Below are positions 40,707 through 49,167 of a DNA stretch of 64,000 nt, piece after piece. Below the pieces are notes generated by a model. The model was not told where the DNA came from. It ran no database searches and saw only the letters and a program-made list of their open reading frames with translations. A program made the position numbers and the translations under genes. Each line of letters starts with the position of its first letter. Within the stretch, counting starts at the first letter, position 1. The stretch lies in assembly GCA_023435705.1 (NCBI GenBank), contig JAEYRH010000016.1, positions 124,001 through 188,000 on the forward strand, in the 5' to 3' direction. The stretch comes from Bacillota bacterium (GTDB taxonomy: Bacteria; Bacillota; Clostridia; Christensenellales; UMGS416).

Positions 40707-42135
40707 CGATGCCTTCGCTCCTGGCCTTTATTGCCGCGATGGTTTGCTCGTGGGCTTTGCGGTCCAGTTTCATAAACAACATGAAGACCACCCCAATGCC
40801 CATAAAGAGAGCCGGAATGGCTGAGAAGATCACACGGATCGCCATCAGCGCAGATTCGGGCTGCAGTTGGCCGGGCAGCAGATCCTCCAGCTTGATATAG
40901 CCAAAGGCGCCAAGCGCCATACCGGCAATTCCGACAAATCCGGCTGTGGCCAGCTGTTGGACGAACGATTGAAAGCCGTAATACAAGCCCTCAGTGTCAT
41001 ACCCGGAATCCAGGCGGCCCACATCAATCGTGTCTGGAATGATCGATTGCGGCACTACATGGGCAGCTGACACACCGATGCTCATGAAAAACACCAGGAC
41101 AAACACAGCCAGTGTGTCACCGGGCTGCACCAGCATGATTGGCAGCGAGCAAAGCGCCAGTGCTGCCATGCCGATGTTGTATGCCTTCTTCTTGCCGATC
41201 TTCTTCATCAGGTATAACCACAATGGCACAAATGCCGCCGCCGCAATAAAGAGCTCTGCGACAATCGCCAAAAACAACATCCAATCTGTGATGCCCAGCC
41301 ACGACTCCAGAAAGTATGGGAAAAAGGCCTGCATAATCATAAAGCCGCCCCAGGTGAACATATAGGAGAGCGTCGAAAACAAAAACGGTTTGTTTTGAAA
41401 CATTGCCCCATATGCTTTCGCAAGGTTCCTCATGCCCTTTGGCAAGGGCTTGCATTCCGTTCGTTCCTTGCAGCCGGACAAAGGTAAGAAAGGAGCCAAG
41501 CCCACGATCACCGCGATGATGACCCCTGAAAGCATGTAGCCATTGTGGATTTCATTGAGGTTGCTCTTATCAGGCATCAAATCGGGCACCAGCACGCTGG
41601 GAATCGCGATGGCGACCAGGCCCCCCACAATGGAAACGAACATTCTGTATGCGGCCAGTTTGCTGCGTTCGTCATAACTGTCCGTCATTTCAATGGTTAG
41701 CGTGGAGTAGGGTACCATTACCAAAGAAAAGAATGTAAAATATGCAATGGAAGCAATGATTGCAGCAATGAATTTCGCATCAACTCCCCACTCCCGTGGA
41801 ATGGCCCAGAGCAGATAATATGTGATGCCGGTGGGGATGGCAAACAACAGCAGAAAAAGGCGGCGGCGCCCCCATTTTGACTTTGTCCTGTCCGAAAGCT
41901 GACCGATGAACGGGTCATTGATTGCATTGTACAGGTTTGTGATGAGCATTACGATACCAGCAAGCCATGCTCCCAAACCCAGAATGTCAGTGAGGTATTT
42001 CAGATAGATAAGTCCGATGACCGAGGTGCCGAAGGTGCCGGTGACGTCGCCCATGCCAAAACAGAACTTCTCTCGAAAGGTAAGCTTGCGGGTTCTGTCT
42101 TCAAGACCATGATGTTGTGCCGAACCCTGTTCCAT
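40699..42135 (-). CDS. GPH-family sugar/cation symporter (MelB-like, MFS)
   Basis: The 478-residue product has about 12 transmembrane segments. The N-terminal KFCFGMGDVTGTFGTSVIGL, the DPFIGQLSDRTKSKWGRRR loop (the family's D-P-x-x-G-x-x-S-D-R-T motif) and NAINDP are diagnostic for the glycoside-pentoside-hexuronide:cation symporters. The start has GGAGGTGACAG upstream. It is the first gene of an operon with the GNAT-like and fabV genes. The cargo cannot be read from sequence; a melibiose-type sugar is only the family default. Confidence 0.92.
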   Translation of the reverse strand: MEQGSAQHHGLEDRTRKLTFREKFCFGMGDVTGTFGTSVIGLIYLKYLTDILGLGAWLAGIVMLITNLYNAINDPFIGQLSDRTKSKWGRRRLFLLLFAIPTGITYYLLWAIPREWGVDAKFIAAIIASIAYFTFFSLVMVPYSTLTIEMTDSYDERSKLAAYRMFVSIVGGLVAIAIPSVLVPDLMPDKSNLNEIHNGYMLSGVIIAVIVGLAPFLPLSGCKERTECKPLPKGMRNLAKAYGAMFQNKPFLFSTLSYMFTWGGFMIMQAFFPYFLESWLGITDWMLFLAIVAELFIAAAAFVPLWLYLMKKIGKKKAYNIGMAALALCSLPIMLVQPGDTLAVFVLVFFMSIGVSAAHVVPQSIIPDTIDVGRLDSGYDTEGLYYGFQSFVQQLATAGFVGIAGMALGAFGYIKLEDLLPGQLQPESALMAIRVIFSAIPALFMGIGVVFMLFMKLDRKAHEQTIAAIKARSEGIDA

Positions 42136-42221
42136 CCTGTCACCTCCTGAAGAATTGTGCAGAATTGATCATAACATTTCTTGCTTCGCAGATCAAACCA
42201 ATTCTTTGCAAATGAGCAATG

Positions 42222-42869
42222 CTACAGGGTGTGTATTTTTTTCAGGTTGCTGTTGCTGCCCATCAGTGTCAGCACCAATCCAGGCTTCAAGGCCAGATCA
42301 GCCTGGGGCATCATAATGGTGCCGTTTGGGTTTCGCATCACAATAATATTGACGCCGTATCGGGTTCGGATGAGTAATTCGCCAATCGTTTTGCCACACC
42401 AGCTGTCCGGCACAGGCATGCTAACGATGCTGTAGTCCTTGGATACCTCGATTGCATCCAATACATTGTCTGAGACAAGGCTTCGTGCAACCTTGATGCC
42501 CATGTCGGTCTCCGGAAGGATCACTTTATCCGCGCCGACTTTGCTGAGTATCCGCGCCTCAAAATCATCCTGGGCCTTCACCAGGATGTGTTTTGCACCA
42601 AGCTCCTTCAGCAACACGGTGGCCATGATGCTCACCTGCATGTTGGTGCCGATGGCAATGATCACCCCATCTGCATTCGGCACATCCAGAGATTGCAGAA
42701 ATTCTTCATCGGTCACATTGGCCTGGACAACATGTGTGACATGATTGGCAAAGCTATTAACCGTGTCGAGATCGTCGTCTACTGCCAGCACCTCGTGGCC
42801 CATATCGAATAGTGTCTTTGCCACACTCTTGCCAAACAGGCCAAGGCCCAGCACAATAAATGTTTTCAT
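42222..42869 (-). CDS. ktrA: Potassium uptake protein KtrA (RCK subunit)
   Basis: The 215-residue product has an N-terminal Rossmann RCK_N domain, LGLGLFGKSVAKTLFDMGHE (G-x-G-x-x-G), with the acidic VLAVDDD ribose-binding end and IIAIGTNM. The C-terminal RCK_C domain (about 135-215, ending in LTLMGSNSNLKKI) is the site where c-di-AMP binds and shuts KtrA homologues. It gates the KtrB channel in response to nucleotides. It starts 9 bases after ktrB. With darA, it gives two c-di-AMP-related genes in the window. Confidence 0.93.
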   Translation of the reverse strand: MKTFIVLGLGLFGKSVAKTLFDMGHEVLAVDDDLDTVNSFANHVTHVVQANVTDEEFLQSLDVPNADGVIIAIGTNMQVSIMATVLLKELGAKHILVKAQDDFEARILSKVGADKVILPETDMGIKVARSLVSDNVLDAIEVSKDYSIVSMPVPDSWCGKTIGELLIRTRYGVNIIVMRNPNGTIMMPQADLALKPGLVLTLMGSNSNLKKIHTL

Positions 42870-42878
42870 GGATCCTCC

Positions 42879-44243
42879 CTATCCCACCGATATTTTTCCA
42901 TCGGGGAAACGATATGTCTTGCCGCTTTGGGCAGCTTTCGTTACAAACACGGCAATGGCTGTCATCGTACCGATCCTGCCGACAAACATCGAAAGCATCA
43001 TTGCATATTTGCCAACCGTGCTCAGGCCGGGTGTGATACCGGTGGTTAGCCCAACAGTGCCAAATGCCGAAACGGATTCGAACAGCGATTGCATGAACGT
43101 GCCATCGTTATTGATCAGCAGTACAACCGTGGCCATTATTATGATGGTCAAACTGAGGCAGAATACAGACACCGCCCTGGAGATGATGGATTCCGGTATC
43201 CTGCGACCCATCACCTGCAGGTCTTTTCTGCCTCGTAAATATGCCACAACGGACAGCCCCAGCACAAAGAAGGTGGTCACCTTAATGCCGCCCGCTGTAG
43301 ACCCCGGCGCTGCGCCGATAAACATCAGAAACATTGTGAGCAACTTGCCCGCCTCACTCATCTGCCCGATATCCACGCTGTTGTAGCCTGCTGTGCGGGC
43401 TGATACAGAATGGAATATGGAGTTCAGCAGTCGGTTTCCGACATGCATCGAAGCCATGGAAGCATCCCGCTCAAGCAAGAAATAACCCGCGGTGCCAAAA
43501 ACCAGAAGGCAAGCCGTTACGACCAGCACCGCCTTGGTATGCAAAGAAAATAGAGAGAACTTTCGGACGATAATCAACTCATCCCACACGATGAACCCCA
43601 GGCCGCCGATAATGATCAGTGCCGCAGACGTCATCAGAACCAACCAACTGCCGGAAAAGCCTGTCATACTGACAAAAGGGGCCTCTGTTGTGCCCAGCAC
43701 ATCGAAGCCTGCGTTGCAGAAGGAGGACACAGCCAGGAAAATGCTTTTCCCAATGCCTGGCAGCCATCCGTATTGCGGCACCAATTGGATGGAAAGCAAT
43801 AATGCCCCACAGGCCTCCAGAGCCAGTGTGATCAGAATGACCTTTTGAAAGACTGTGACAATGTTGTTCAGTGTGAATCGGTTCAGAGTTTCCTGGATGG
43901 TCAAGCGCTGAACCAGGCCAAGCTTGGTGCCGGTGATGATGGACGCGATGGTCGTGATGGAAACTACACCGAGTGCCCCGATCTGGATCATGAGCAATAT
44001 GATGATTTGCCCGAAGAGTGACCAATGGGTGTTTGTGTCAACCACAACAAGCCCAGTCACACATACGGCGGAGACTGATGTGAATAAGGAATCTGTAAAG
44101 TTCGTAATCAAGCCAGACTTGCTGCTCAGCGGCATGGTCAGCAAGAGTGCCCCAATCAGGATGAGTGCAAGAAAGCCGGCCAGGATGATGCGGGCAGGGG
44201 TTATATGCCACAAGTATTTCTTAATCTTACCGATGATTTTCAA
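42879..44243 (-). CDS. ktrB: Potassium uptake protein KtrB (TrkH family)
   Basis: The 454-residue membrane protein has four M1-P-M2 repeats typical of TrkH/KtrB. P-loop filter glycines appear in SVSAVCVTGLVVVDT, SSFCNAGFDVL, SVSARTAGYNSVD and SVSAFGTVGLTTGI. A further G-rich FMFIGAAPGSTAGGIKVTTF gate-loop region precedes the last repeat. It forms the K+ (Na+-linked) pore and needs the cytoplasmic KtrA ring. The order on the minus strand is ktrB then ktrA. I see no recognisable c-di-AMP (ydaO) riboswitch upstream. Confidence 0.95.
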   Translation of the reverse strand: MKIIGKIKKYLWHITPARIILAGFLALILIGALLLTMPLSSKSGLITNFTDSLFTSVSAVCVTGLVVVDTNTHWSLFGQIIILLMIQIGALGVVSITTIASIITGTKLGLVQRLTIQETLNRFTLNNIVTVFQKVILITLALEACGALLLSIQLVPQYGWLPGIGKSIFLAVSSFCNAGFDVLGTTEAPFVSMTGFSGSWLVLMTSAALIIIGGLGFIVWDELIIVRKFSLFSLHTKAVLVVTACLLVFGTAGYFLLERDASMASMHVGNRLLNSIFHSVSARTAGYNSVDIGQMSEAGKLLTMFLMFIGAAPGSTAGGIKVTTFFVLGLSVVAYLRGRKDLQVMGRRIPESIISRAVSVFCLSLTIIIMATVVLLINNDGTFMQSLFESVSAFGTVGLTTGITPGLSTVGKYAMMLSMFVGRIGTMTAIAVFVTKAAQSGKTYRFPDGKISVG

Positions 44244-44381
44244 GTAATATTCCTATTCATCTATGATCGCTTAATTATAACACAGGTTTACCATGCGCTT
44301 GAAGAATTTAGTCATGAACCTCTTTGGGTTATTTTCTATTTTCCGATAAACGTGAGATATTTGTACCTAATAAATACAGAA

Positions 44382-44732
44382 AACAAAGATGGCACATATC
44401 GCGAAGAATTGCTGTTTGTTGCCATGGTCAGCGTGGTGACTGCGCGTGTGGCCTGCATACAGATCAATAAACTGAACGGTATGGATGCCAGTGGTATTGT
44501 CGTCAAAAAAGATGATGCGGTTTCAACCAGGCTATCTTATCCTGTTTGGCGCATTGCCTATAAAACTGGTTCCAATTAAGACACACGAGAAAACCTTGAT
44601 CTCTATATTCAAACCAATGATTGGGATTTCCGCTTTCATACCGCAACACCTATCGATTCCTTTGAAGATTACTCGGAGAATATCGAAGCCTGGATTGATT
44701 CGATCGATTTGTTAACGGGAAGTAACCAGTAG
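44382..44732 (+). pseudogene. Remnant of a lipoprotein-type gene, interrupted by TAA at 44577
   Basis: One frame reads a continuous domain: NKDGTYREELLFVAMVSVVT... YPVWRIAYKTGSN, then TAA (44577-44579), then DTRENLDLYIQTNDWDFRFH and a normal-looking end at TAG 44730-44732 (EAWIDSIDLLTGSNQ). Both halves share one frame and belong to one module (Y-P-x-W-R...Y-x-T-G-x-N-x-D-T-R...Y-x-Q-T-x-x-x-D-x-R-x-H). There is no start, signal peptide or ribosome site upstream. This is probably the C-terminal relic of a surface lipoprotein. The 100 bases left of 44380 show no further match. Confidence 0.65.
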
Positions 44733-44751
44733 AGAATACAACATAAAACAA

Positions 44752-44779
44752 GGAAACCACCTGATGCCAGGTGGTTTCC
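44752..44779 (-). terminator. Terminator of the GGGtGRT/NifU-like operon
   Basis: GGAAACCACCTG and CAGGTGGTTTCC (44752-44763 with 44768-44779) form a perfect 12-bp stem with a 4-base loop; on the minus strand it continues TTGTTTTATG. Confidence 0.88.
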
Positions 44780-44805
44780 GTTATATTGTGATATTGGTTG
44801 ATGCT

Positions 44806-45804
44806 TTACTTCCCGGCTTCCTCAATGGCTACAGCCACAGCCACAGAAGCGCCGACCATCGGGTTGTTGCCCATGCCGATCAGGCCCATCATCTCCACGT
44901 GCGCCGGCACGGAGGAGGAGCCAGCAAACTGCGCGTCGCTGTGCATGCGGCCCATCGTGTCGGTCATGCCGTAGGAGGCGGGGCCGGCAGCCATGTTGTC
45001 CGGGTGCAGCGTGCGGCCTGTGCCGCCGCCGGAGGCCACGGAGAAGAACTTCTTGCCGTTGTCCACCGACCACTTTTTATAGGTACCGGCCACCGGGTGC
45101 TGGAAGCGGGTGGGGTTGGTGGAGTTGCCGGTGATGGACACGTCCACCTTTTCATGGATCATGATCGCCACGCCTTCGCTCACATCGTCGCAACCATACA
45201 CGCGCACTTTGGCCTTTTCACCGTTGCTGAAGGGCTTGACCTCGGCGATTTTCAGCTCGCCGGTGTAGTAGTTGAACTCGGTCTTCACATAGGTGAAGCC
45301 GTTGATGCGGCTGATGATATAGGCAGCGTCCTTGCCAAGGCCGTTCAGGATGACCTGAAGAGGCTCTTTGCGGACTTTGTTGGCGGTGCGGGCAATGCCA
45401 ATTGCGCCTTCGGCAGCGGCAAAGCTCTCGTGACCGGCTAAAAAGCAGAAGCACTTGGTCTCTTCCTTCAGGAGCATTGCAGCAAGGTTACCGTGGCCCA
45501 GACCGACCTGGCGGCTGTCAGCGACGGAGCCGGGGATACAGAAGGCTTGCAAGCCAATGCCGATGGCTTCGGCGGCTTCGGCGGCCGTCTTGCAGCCCTT
45601 GGCGAAGGCGATGCGAGCGCCCAGCGTATAAGCCCACACTGCGTTCTCGAATGCTATCATCTGGATGCCGCGCACGATCTTTTCCACATCCACGCCTTTT
45701 GCCAGGCAATATTCCTTGGCTTCGTCCAGCGAGGGAATGCCATATTCGGCCATGCACTTTTCGATCTGCTTGATTCTTCTTTCGTAGCTCTCAAAAGTTG
45801 CCAT
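44806..45804 (-). CDS. GGGtGRT protein
   Basis: The 332-residue product contains the motif ASGGGTGRTLHPDNMAAGP (about 264-282) that names the family; it begins MATFESYERRIKQIEKCMAE and ends with GLIGMGNNPMVGASVAVAVA. Residues CCFLAGHESFAAAEGAIGIA also look conserved. No catalytic activity is established for this family as far as I know. It is co-transcribed with the NifU-like scaffold gene 14 bases upstream, a pairing I recall from other Clostridia. A role in iron-sulfur or cofactor biology is inferred from this pairing only. GGAGG precedes the start. Confidence 0.88.
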   Translation of the reverse strand: MATFESYERRIKQIEKCMAEYGIPSLDEAKEYCLAKGVDVEKIVRGIQMIAFENAVWAYTLGARIAFAKGCKTAAEAAEAIGIGLQAFCIPGSVADSRQVGLGHGNLAAMLLKEETKCFCFLAGHESFAAAEGAIGIARTANKVRKEPLQVILNGLGKDAAYIISRINGFTYVKTEFNYYTGELKIAEVKPFSNGEKAKVRVYGCDDVSEGVAIMIHEKVDVSITGNSTNPTRFQHPVAGTYKKWSVDNGKKFFSVASGGGTGRTLHPDNMAAGPASYGMTDTMGRMHSDAQFAGSSSVPAHVEMMGLIGMGNNPMVGASVAVAVAIEEAGK

Positions 45805-45818
45805 GTTTTGTTCCCTCC

Positions 45819-46511
45819 TTAGTTGTGACGCGGATCAATCTTCTTGACCGCTTCAGCAAAGCGCCCGTAGGTGCCCACGTTCTTTTCAAATGCTTCCTTG
45901 GGATCCACACCCTTGCGGATGGCTTCCATCATTTTGCCGAGGCTCACAAACTTGTAACCGATCACTTCGTTGCCCTCGTCCAGGCCGATCTCAAGCACAT
46001 AGCCCTCGGCCATTTCCATATAGCGCACGCCTTTTTCCAGCGTGCTGTACATCGTGCCAACCTGGCTGCGGAGGCCTTTGCCCAGATCCTCAAGGCCAGC
46101 GCCGATGGGCAGGCCGCCCTCAGAAAAGGCCGACTGGCTGCGGCCATAGGCAATCTGCAGGAAAAGCTCGCGCATGGCAGTGTTGATCGCGTCGCACACA
46201 AGGTCGGTGTTCAACGCTTCCAGAAGGGTTTTGCCGGCCAGCACTTCGGCAGCCATGGCGGCGGAGTGTGTCATGCCGCTGCAGCCGATGGTTTCCACCA
46301 GCGCTTCGTGAATGATGCCGTCCTTGATGTTTAGGGAAAGCTTGCATGCTCCCTGCTGCGGCGCGCACCAGCCTACACCGTGTGTGAAACCCGAGATGTC
46401 CTTAATCTCATACGCCTTGACCCATTTGCCCTCTTCGGGAATGGGAGCGGGTCCATGATGCGGCCCCTTGGCGATACACATCATTTCTTCCACTTCTCTG
46501 GAAAGTTCCAT
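45819..46511 (-). CDS. NifU/IscU-like iron-sulfur assembly scaffold protein
   Basis: The 230-residue product has CAPQQGACKLSL (C48 and C54 region) and VETIGCSGMTHSAAMAAEVL, which resembles the second cysteine region of NifU N-terminal/IscU domains (G-C-x-A-x-x-A-S). The third expected cysteine may be LVCDAINTAM. This is the scaffold fold variant that pairs with GGGtGRT proteins. The N-terminus MELSREVEEMMCIAKGPHHG with the H-H-G stretch is specific to this pair. The C-terminal ~90 residues extend beyond IscU. It sits downstream of a possible structured RNA. Function as an Fe-S scaffold is inferred from the fold. Confidence 0.8.
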   Translation of the reverse strand: MELSREVEEMMCIAKGPHHGPAPIPEEGKWVKAYEIKDISGFTHGVGWCAPQQGACKLSLNIKDGIIHEALVETIGCSGMTHSAAMAAEVLAGKTLLEALNTDLVCDAINTAMRELFLQIAYGRSQSAFSEGGLPIGAGLEDLGKGLRSQVGTMYSTLEKGVRYMEMAEGYVLEIGLDEGNEVIGYKFVSLGKMMEAIRKGVDPKEAFEKNVGTYGRFAEAVKKIDPRHN

Positions 46512-46599
46512 GATTTATCCCCCTTAAAAATATTGGTCGACAGTCAAATACAAAATATTATAACATGGACTGGTATGGATATTGCAACCGGTGAATCAT

Positions 46600-46864
46600 A
46601 AAAAAGTCGAGAATTGGTGAATAGCAGCCGGCGGTCATGGGGTCTTCCAGGTTCTGACCCGAGCACCCTCCTTCTGTCGCTTGATTCGTTTCATTGCAGC
46701 GGTGCACATTGTGACTTCTCACTCCACGGGGGAGAATGAGATATCATGAGATTTGGAGCCATTTTTGCCACTCCTGGAGAAGGGTGGCGGCGGAGCCGGA
46801 GGCAGGAGGTTTTCATTGTTAATTTTCTGTTTCCTTTTCTTTGCCATTTTGCTATAATAATTTT
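46600..46864 (-). ncRNA. Candidate structured RNA (about 265 nt) upstream of the NifU-like gene
   Basis: The divergent gap before the EF-G-like gene has no supported protein gene. On the minus strand an extended -10 (TGC-TACAAT, 46879-46871) would start a transcript near 46864 that ends at CTCGACTTTTTT (46600-46612). Inside are stems GCCAC/GTGGC (around the CTCC-AGGA loop), CTCATTCTCC/GGAGTGAG, GCACC/GGTGC and CGGGTC/GACCCC. The segment reading GCGACAGAAGGAGGGTGCTC looks strongly constrained rather than random. Size and style resemble Firmicutes ncRNA classes such as raiA, but I cannot assign a family. Alternative: a long 5' leader for the NifU-like gene, 90 bases downstream. Confidence 0.5.
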
Positions 46865-46876
46865 TGCTGTATTGTA
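46850..46876. promoter_or_regulatory. Overlapping divergent -10 elements
   Basis: On the plus strand TGC-TATAAT (46850-46858) should start the EF-G-like transcript near 46865. On the minus strand TGC-TACAAT (46879-46871) should start a leftward transcript near 46864. Both are extended -10 elements without clear -35 boxes, and they are too close for simultaneous use. Confidence 0.5.
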
Positions 46877-46930
46877 GCAGCTTACAAAAACAAAATATTC
46901 AATACGCACAGCAGGGAGGATTTCGCCTAG

Positions 46931-49006
46931 ATGAAGGAGTATATCGCGAAGGACATCCGCAACGTCGCCGTATTGGGCCATGGCGGAGAAGGCAAGACCA
47001 CGCTTGTGGAGGCCATGTTGTTTTCGGCCGGCCTGGTCGACCGCATGGGCAAAACAGACGATGGCAGCACCGCCATGGACTTTGACCCCGAGGAAATCCG
47101 CAGGCACATCTCCATCTCGATGGCCATGGCGCCCATTGAGTGGAAAGGCGCCAAGATCAACGTGCTGGACATCCCCGGTTACTTTGATGTGATCGGTGAG
47201 CAGATTGGTGCGCTCCGCGCCGTCGAAGGTGCATTGATCCTGGTCAATGCCGTGTCCGGCTTGTCTGTCGGTGCCGAAAAGGCTTGGGACAACTGCGCGA
47301 AGAACAGCGTAGCACGGCTGTTCGTCATCAATCAAATGGACCGTGAGAACGCCAACTTCAACAAGGCTGTGGACTCCCTGAAAGAAAAATATGGCCCCAA
47401 GATCGCGCCGATTCAGTTGCCCATCATGGATGGCGGCTTCAAGGGATATGTGGATGTGCTGGCCAACAAGGCATACCTGTTTGATGGCAAGGGCGTGAAG
47501 GAAACGGCTGTGCCGGCGAACCTTGCTTCCACGGTGTCAGAACTCCGCGAAGGCATCACCGAGGCCGCTGCCAGTGCCGATGAGGAGCTGATGGAAAAGT
47601 TCTTCGGTGAAGGAGAGCTTTCCGCCGAAGACATTGCCAAGGGCATGAAGCAAGGAATCGCCAGTGGCGAGTTCATCCCGGTGGTGTGCTGTGCAGGCCT
47701 TTCGAACCTGAATGTCAGAACGCTACTGGATACCATTGTGGATCTGATGCCCGCACCGTCCGGTTCATTTGCCTGCAAGAACGTCAAGACCGATGCCGAT
47801 GACAGCCGCAAGGTGGATGACTCCCAGCCGTTCTCAGCGCTGGTGTTTAAAACCTTCGCGGATAACTTTGTCGGAAAAATCTCCTATATCAAGGTCTTCT
47901 CAGGCACGCTTAACGCGGCCATGACGCCCTATAACAGTTCCACTGGCAAGACGGAAAAGCTGAACCGCATTAACACGATGCTGGGCAAGAAACAGCTGGA
48001 TGTGGAAAACGTGCATGCCGGCGACATCGTTGCTCTTATCAAGCTGCAAAATACCAACACAGGCGATACGCTGTCTGACCCGGCCAACCCGGTGAAATAT
48101 CGTGAGATAGCCTTCCCCAAGCCGGCCATTTCGTTTGCTGTGGCTGCTGAGAAGCAGGGCGATGAAGACAAGGTTTTCGGTGGCCTGCACCGGCTCGAGG
48201 AGGAGGACCCGTCTTTCAAGGTTGGCAAGAGCGCTGATACCGGCGAGACGTTAATCTCAGGTCAGGGCGAGCTGCACCTTGACATCATCATCAGCAAGCT
48301 GAAGGGGAAATTCAACACCAACGCACTTTTGGCTGAGCCCCGCATCCCATATCGCGAAACTATTCGCAAGACAGTGGAGGCGCAGGGCCGCCACAAGAAG
48401 CAGACCGGCGGCCATGGGCAGTTTGGCGACTGCTGGATCCGCTTCGAACCGGCGCCTGAAGTCGAGTTTGAGTTTGTTGACAAGGTCGTTGGTGGTGTGA
48501 TCCCGCGCGGCTTCATACCAGCCATTGAAAAAGGTCTGCGTGAAAACATCGTACGCGGCGCGCTGGCCGGTTACCCCGTGACAGGTCTGCGTTGCACAGT
48601 CTTCGATGGTTCCTATCACGCGGTGGACTCCTCGGAAATGGCGTTTAAGATCGCTGCGCGCCTGGCCTTCCGTAAAGGCTGCCTGACAGCCAACCCGGTG
48701 CTGCTTGAGCCCATCTGCAAGGCTGTGATTGAAATTCCCGATGAATACATGGGCGATATCATTGGCGATCTCAACCGTCGCCGTGGCCGCATCATGGGCA
48801 TGAACCCGATCGACGGCGGGTTGCAGCAGGTCGTGGCCGAGGTGCCGCAAGCGGAAATGAGCAAGTATGCCACTGATCTTCGGTCAATGACACAGGCCAA
48901 GGGCAGCTTTGAGCTCAACTTCGAGCGATATGAGGAAGCCCCAGCCAACATTGCCCAGAAGGTGATTGAGTCGGCCAAGAAGGTCGAGGAAGAAGACGAG
49001 GAGTAA
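46931..49006 (+). CDS. EF-G-like translational GTPase paralogue
   Basis: The 691-residue product has the five-domain EF-G layout. G1 is GHGGEGKTT (residues 16-24), not the standard GHIDAGKTT. G3 is DIPGY (80-84), where Y84 replaces the catalytic histidine of DTPGH. G4 is NQMD (134-137) instead of NKMD. Domain II-V motifs such as SGQGELHLDI, GRHKKQTGGHGQFGDCWIRF and the tail RGRIMGMNPIDGG follow EF-G. So it is the EF-G-like subgroup common in Clostridia, not the housekeeping fusA. GTP turnover may be slow or different; role unknown. GGGAGGA precedes ATG 46931. Confidence 0.88.
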   Translation: MKEYIAKDIRNVAVLGHGGEGKTTLVEAMLFSAGLVDRMGKTDDGSTAMDFDPEEIRRHISISMAMAPIEWKGAKINVLDIPGYFDVIGEQIGALRAVEGALILVNAVSGLSVGAEKAWDNCAKNSVARLFVINQMDRENANFNKAVDSLKEKYGPKIAPIQLPIMDGGFKGYVDVLANKAYLFDGKGVKETAVPANLASTVSELREGITEAAASADEELMEKFFGEGELSAEDIAKGMKQGIASGEFIPVVCCAGLSNLNVRTLLDTIVDLMPAPSGSFACKNVKTDADDSRKVDDSQPFSALVFKTFADNFVGKISYIKVFSGTLNAAMTPYNSSTGKTEKLNRINTMLGKKQLDVENVHAGDIVALIKLQNTNTGDTLSDPANPVKYREIAFPKPAISFAVAAEKQGDEDKVFGGLHRLEEEDPSFKVGKSADTGETLISGQGELHLDIIISKLKGKFNTNALLAEPRIPYRETIRKTVEAQGRHKKQTGGHGQFGDCWIRFEPAPEVEFEFVDKVVGGVIPRGFIPAIEKGLRENIVRGALAGYPVTGLRCTVFDGSYHAVDSSEMAFKIAARLAFRKGCLTANPVLLEPICKAVIEIPDEYMGDIIGDLNRRRGRIMGMNPIDGGLQQVVAEVPQAEMSKYATDLRSMTQAKGSFELNFERYEEAPANIAQKVIESAKKVEEEDEE

Positions 49007-49030
49007 TCGTCAGCCATACTTCACAAACAA

Positions 49031-49057
49031 AAGCTGCCCGGTTGGGCAGCTTTTTGT
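49031..49057 (+). terminator. Terminator of the EF-G-like gene
   Basis: AAGCTGCCC (49031-49039), loop GGTT, GGGCAGCTT (49044-49052), then TTTTG. Confidence 0.93.
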
Positions 49058-49086
49058 TCCGGATCCCTGAAAGGAGGTGTCCCGCG

Positions 49087-49125
49087 ATGAAGAACCGCAT
49101 CAAACATGTCCAAATTGCTCAATAA
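49087..49125 (+). CDS. Possible leader peptide (12 residues) upstream of hflX
   Basis: GAAAGGAGGTGT, a near-perfect Shine-Dalgarno sequence, lies 5-10 bases before ATG 49087. The frame encodes MKNRIKHVQIAQ and stops at TAA 49123-49125, 42 bases before hflX. Just downstream AGCCTC (49142-49147) can pair with GAGGCT (49160-49165), which contains the GAGG ribosome site of hflX. Ribosome occupancy of the leader ORF could therefore decide whether hflX is translated. HflX rescues stalled ribosomes, so such control would make sense. Evidence is sequence layout only. Confidence 0.45.
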   Translation: MKNRIKHVQIAQ

Positions 49126-49167
49126 TACTTCCGACGGGGCTAGCCTCCGCCGGGGAAACGAGGCTGT

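Noticed and set aside
44244..44381. c-di-AMP (ydaO-type) riboswitch upstream of ktrB
   Set aside because: I could not find the conserved core expected of that class in the region upstream of ktrB.
46600..46700. Signal recognition particle RNA on the minus strand (GGGTCAGAACCTGGAAG resembles the helix-8 start)
   Set aside because: The opposite strand of the symmetric loop (AGCAG) is missing and the overall layout does not fit, so only a generic structured RNA is proposed.
46691..47335. 214-codon minus-strand frame starting inside the EF-G-like gene
   Set aside because: It crosses the promoter region and has no coding features; the leftmost part is the candidate RNA.
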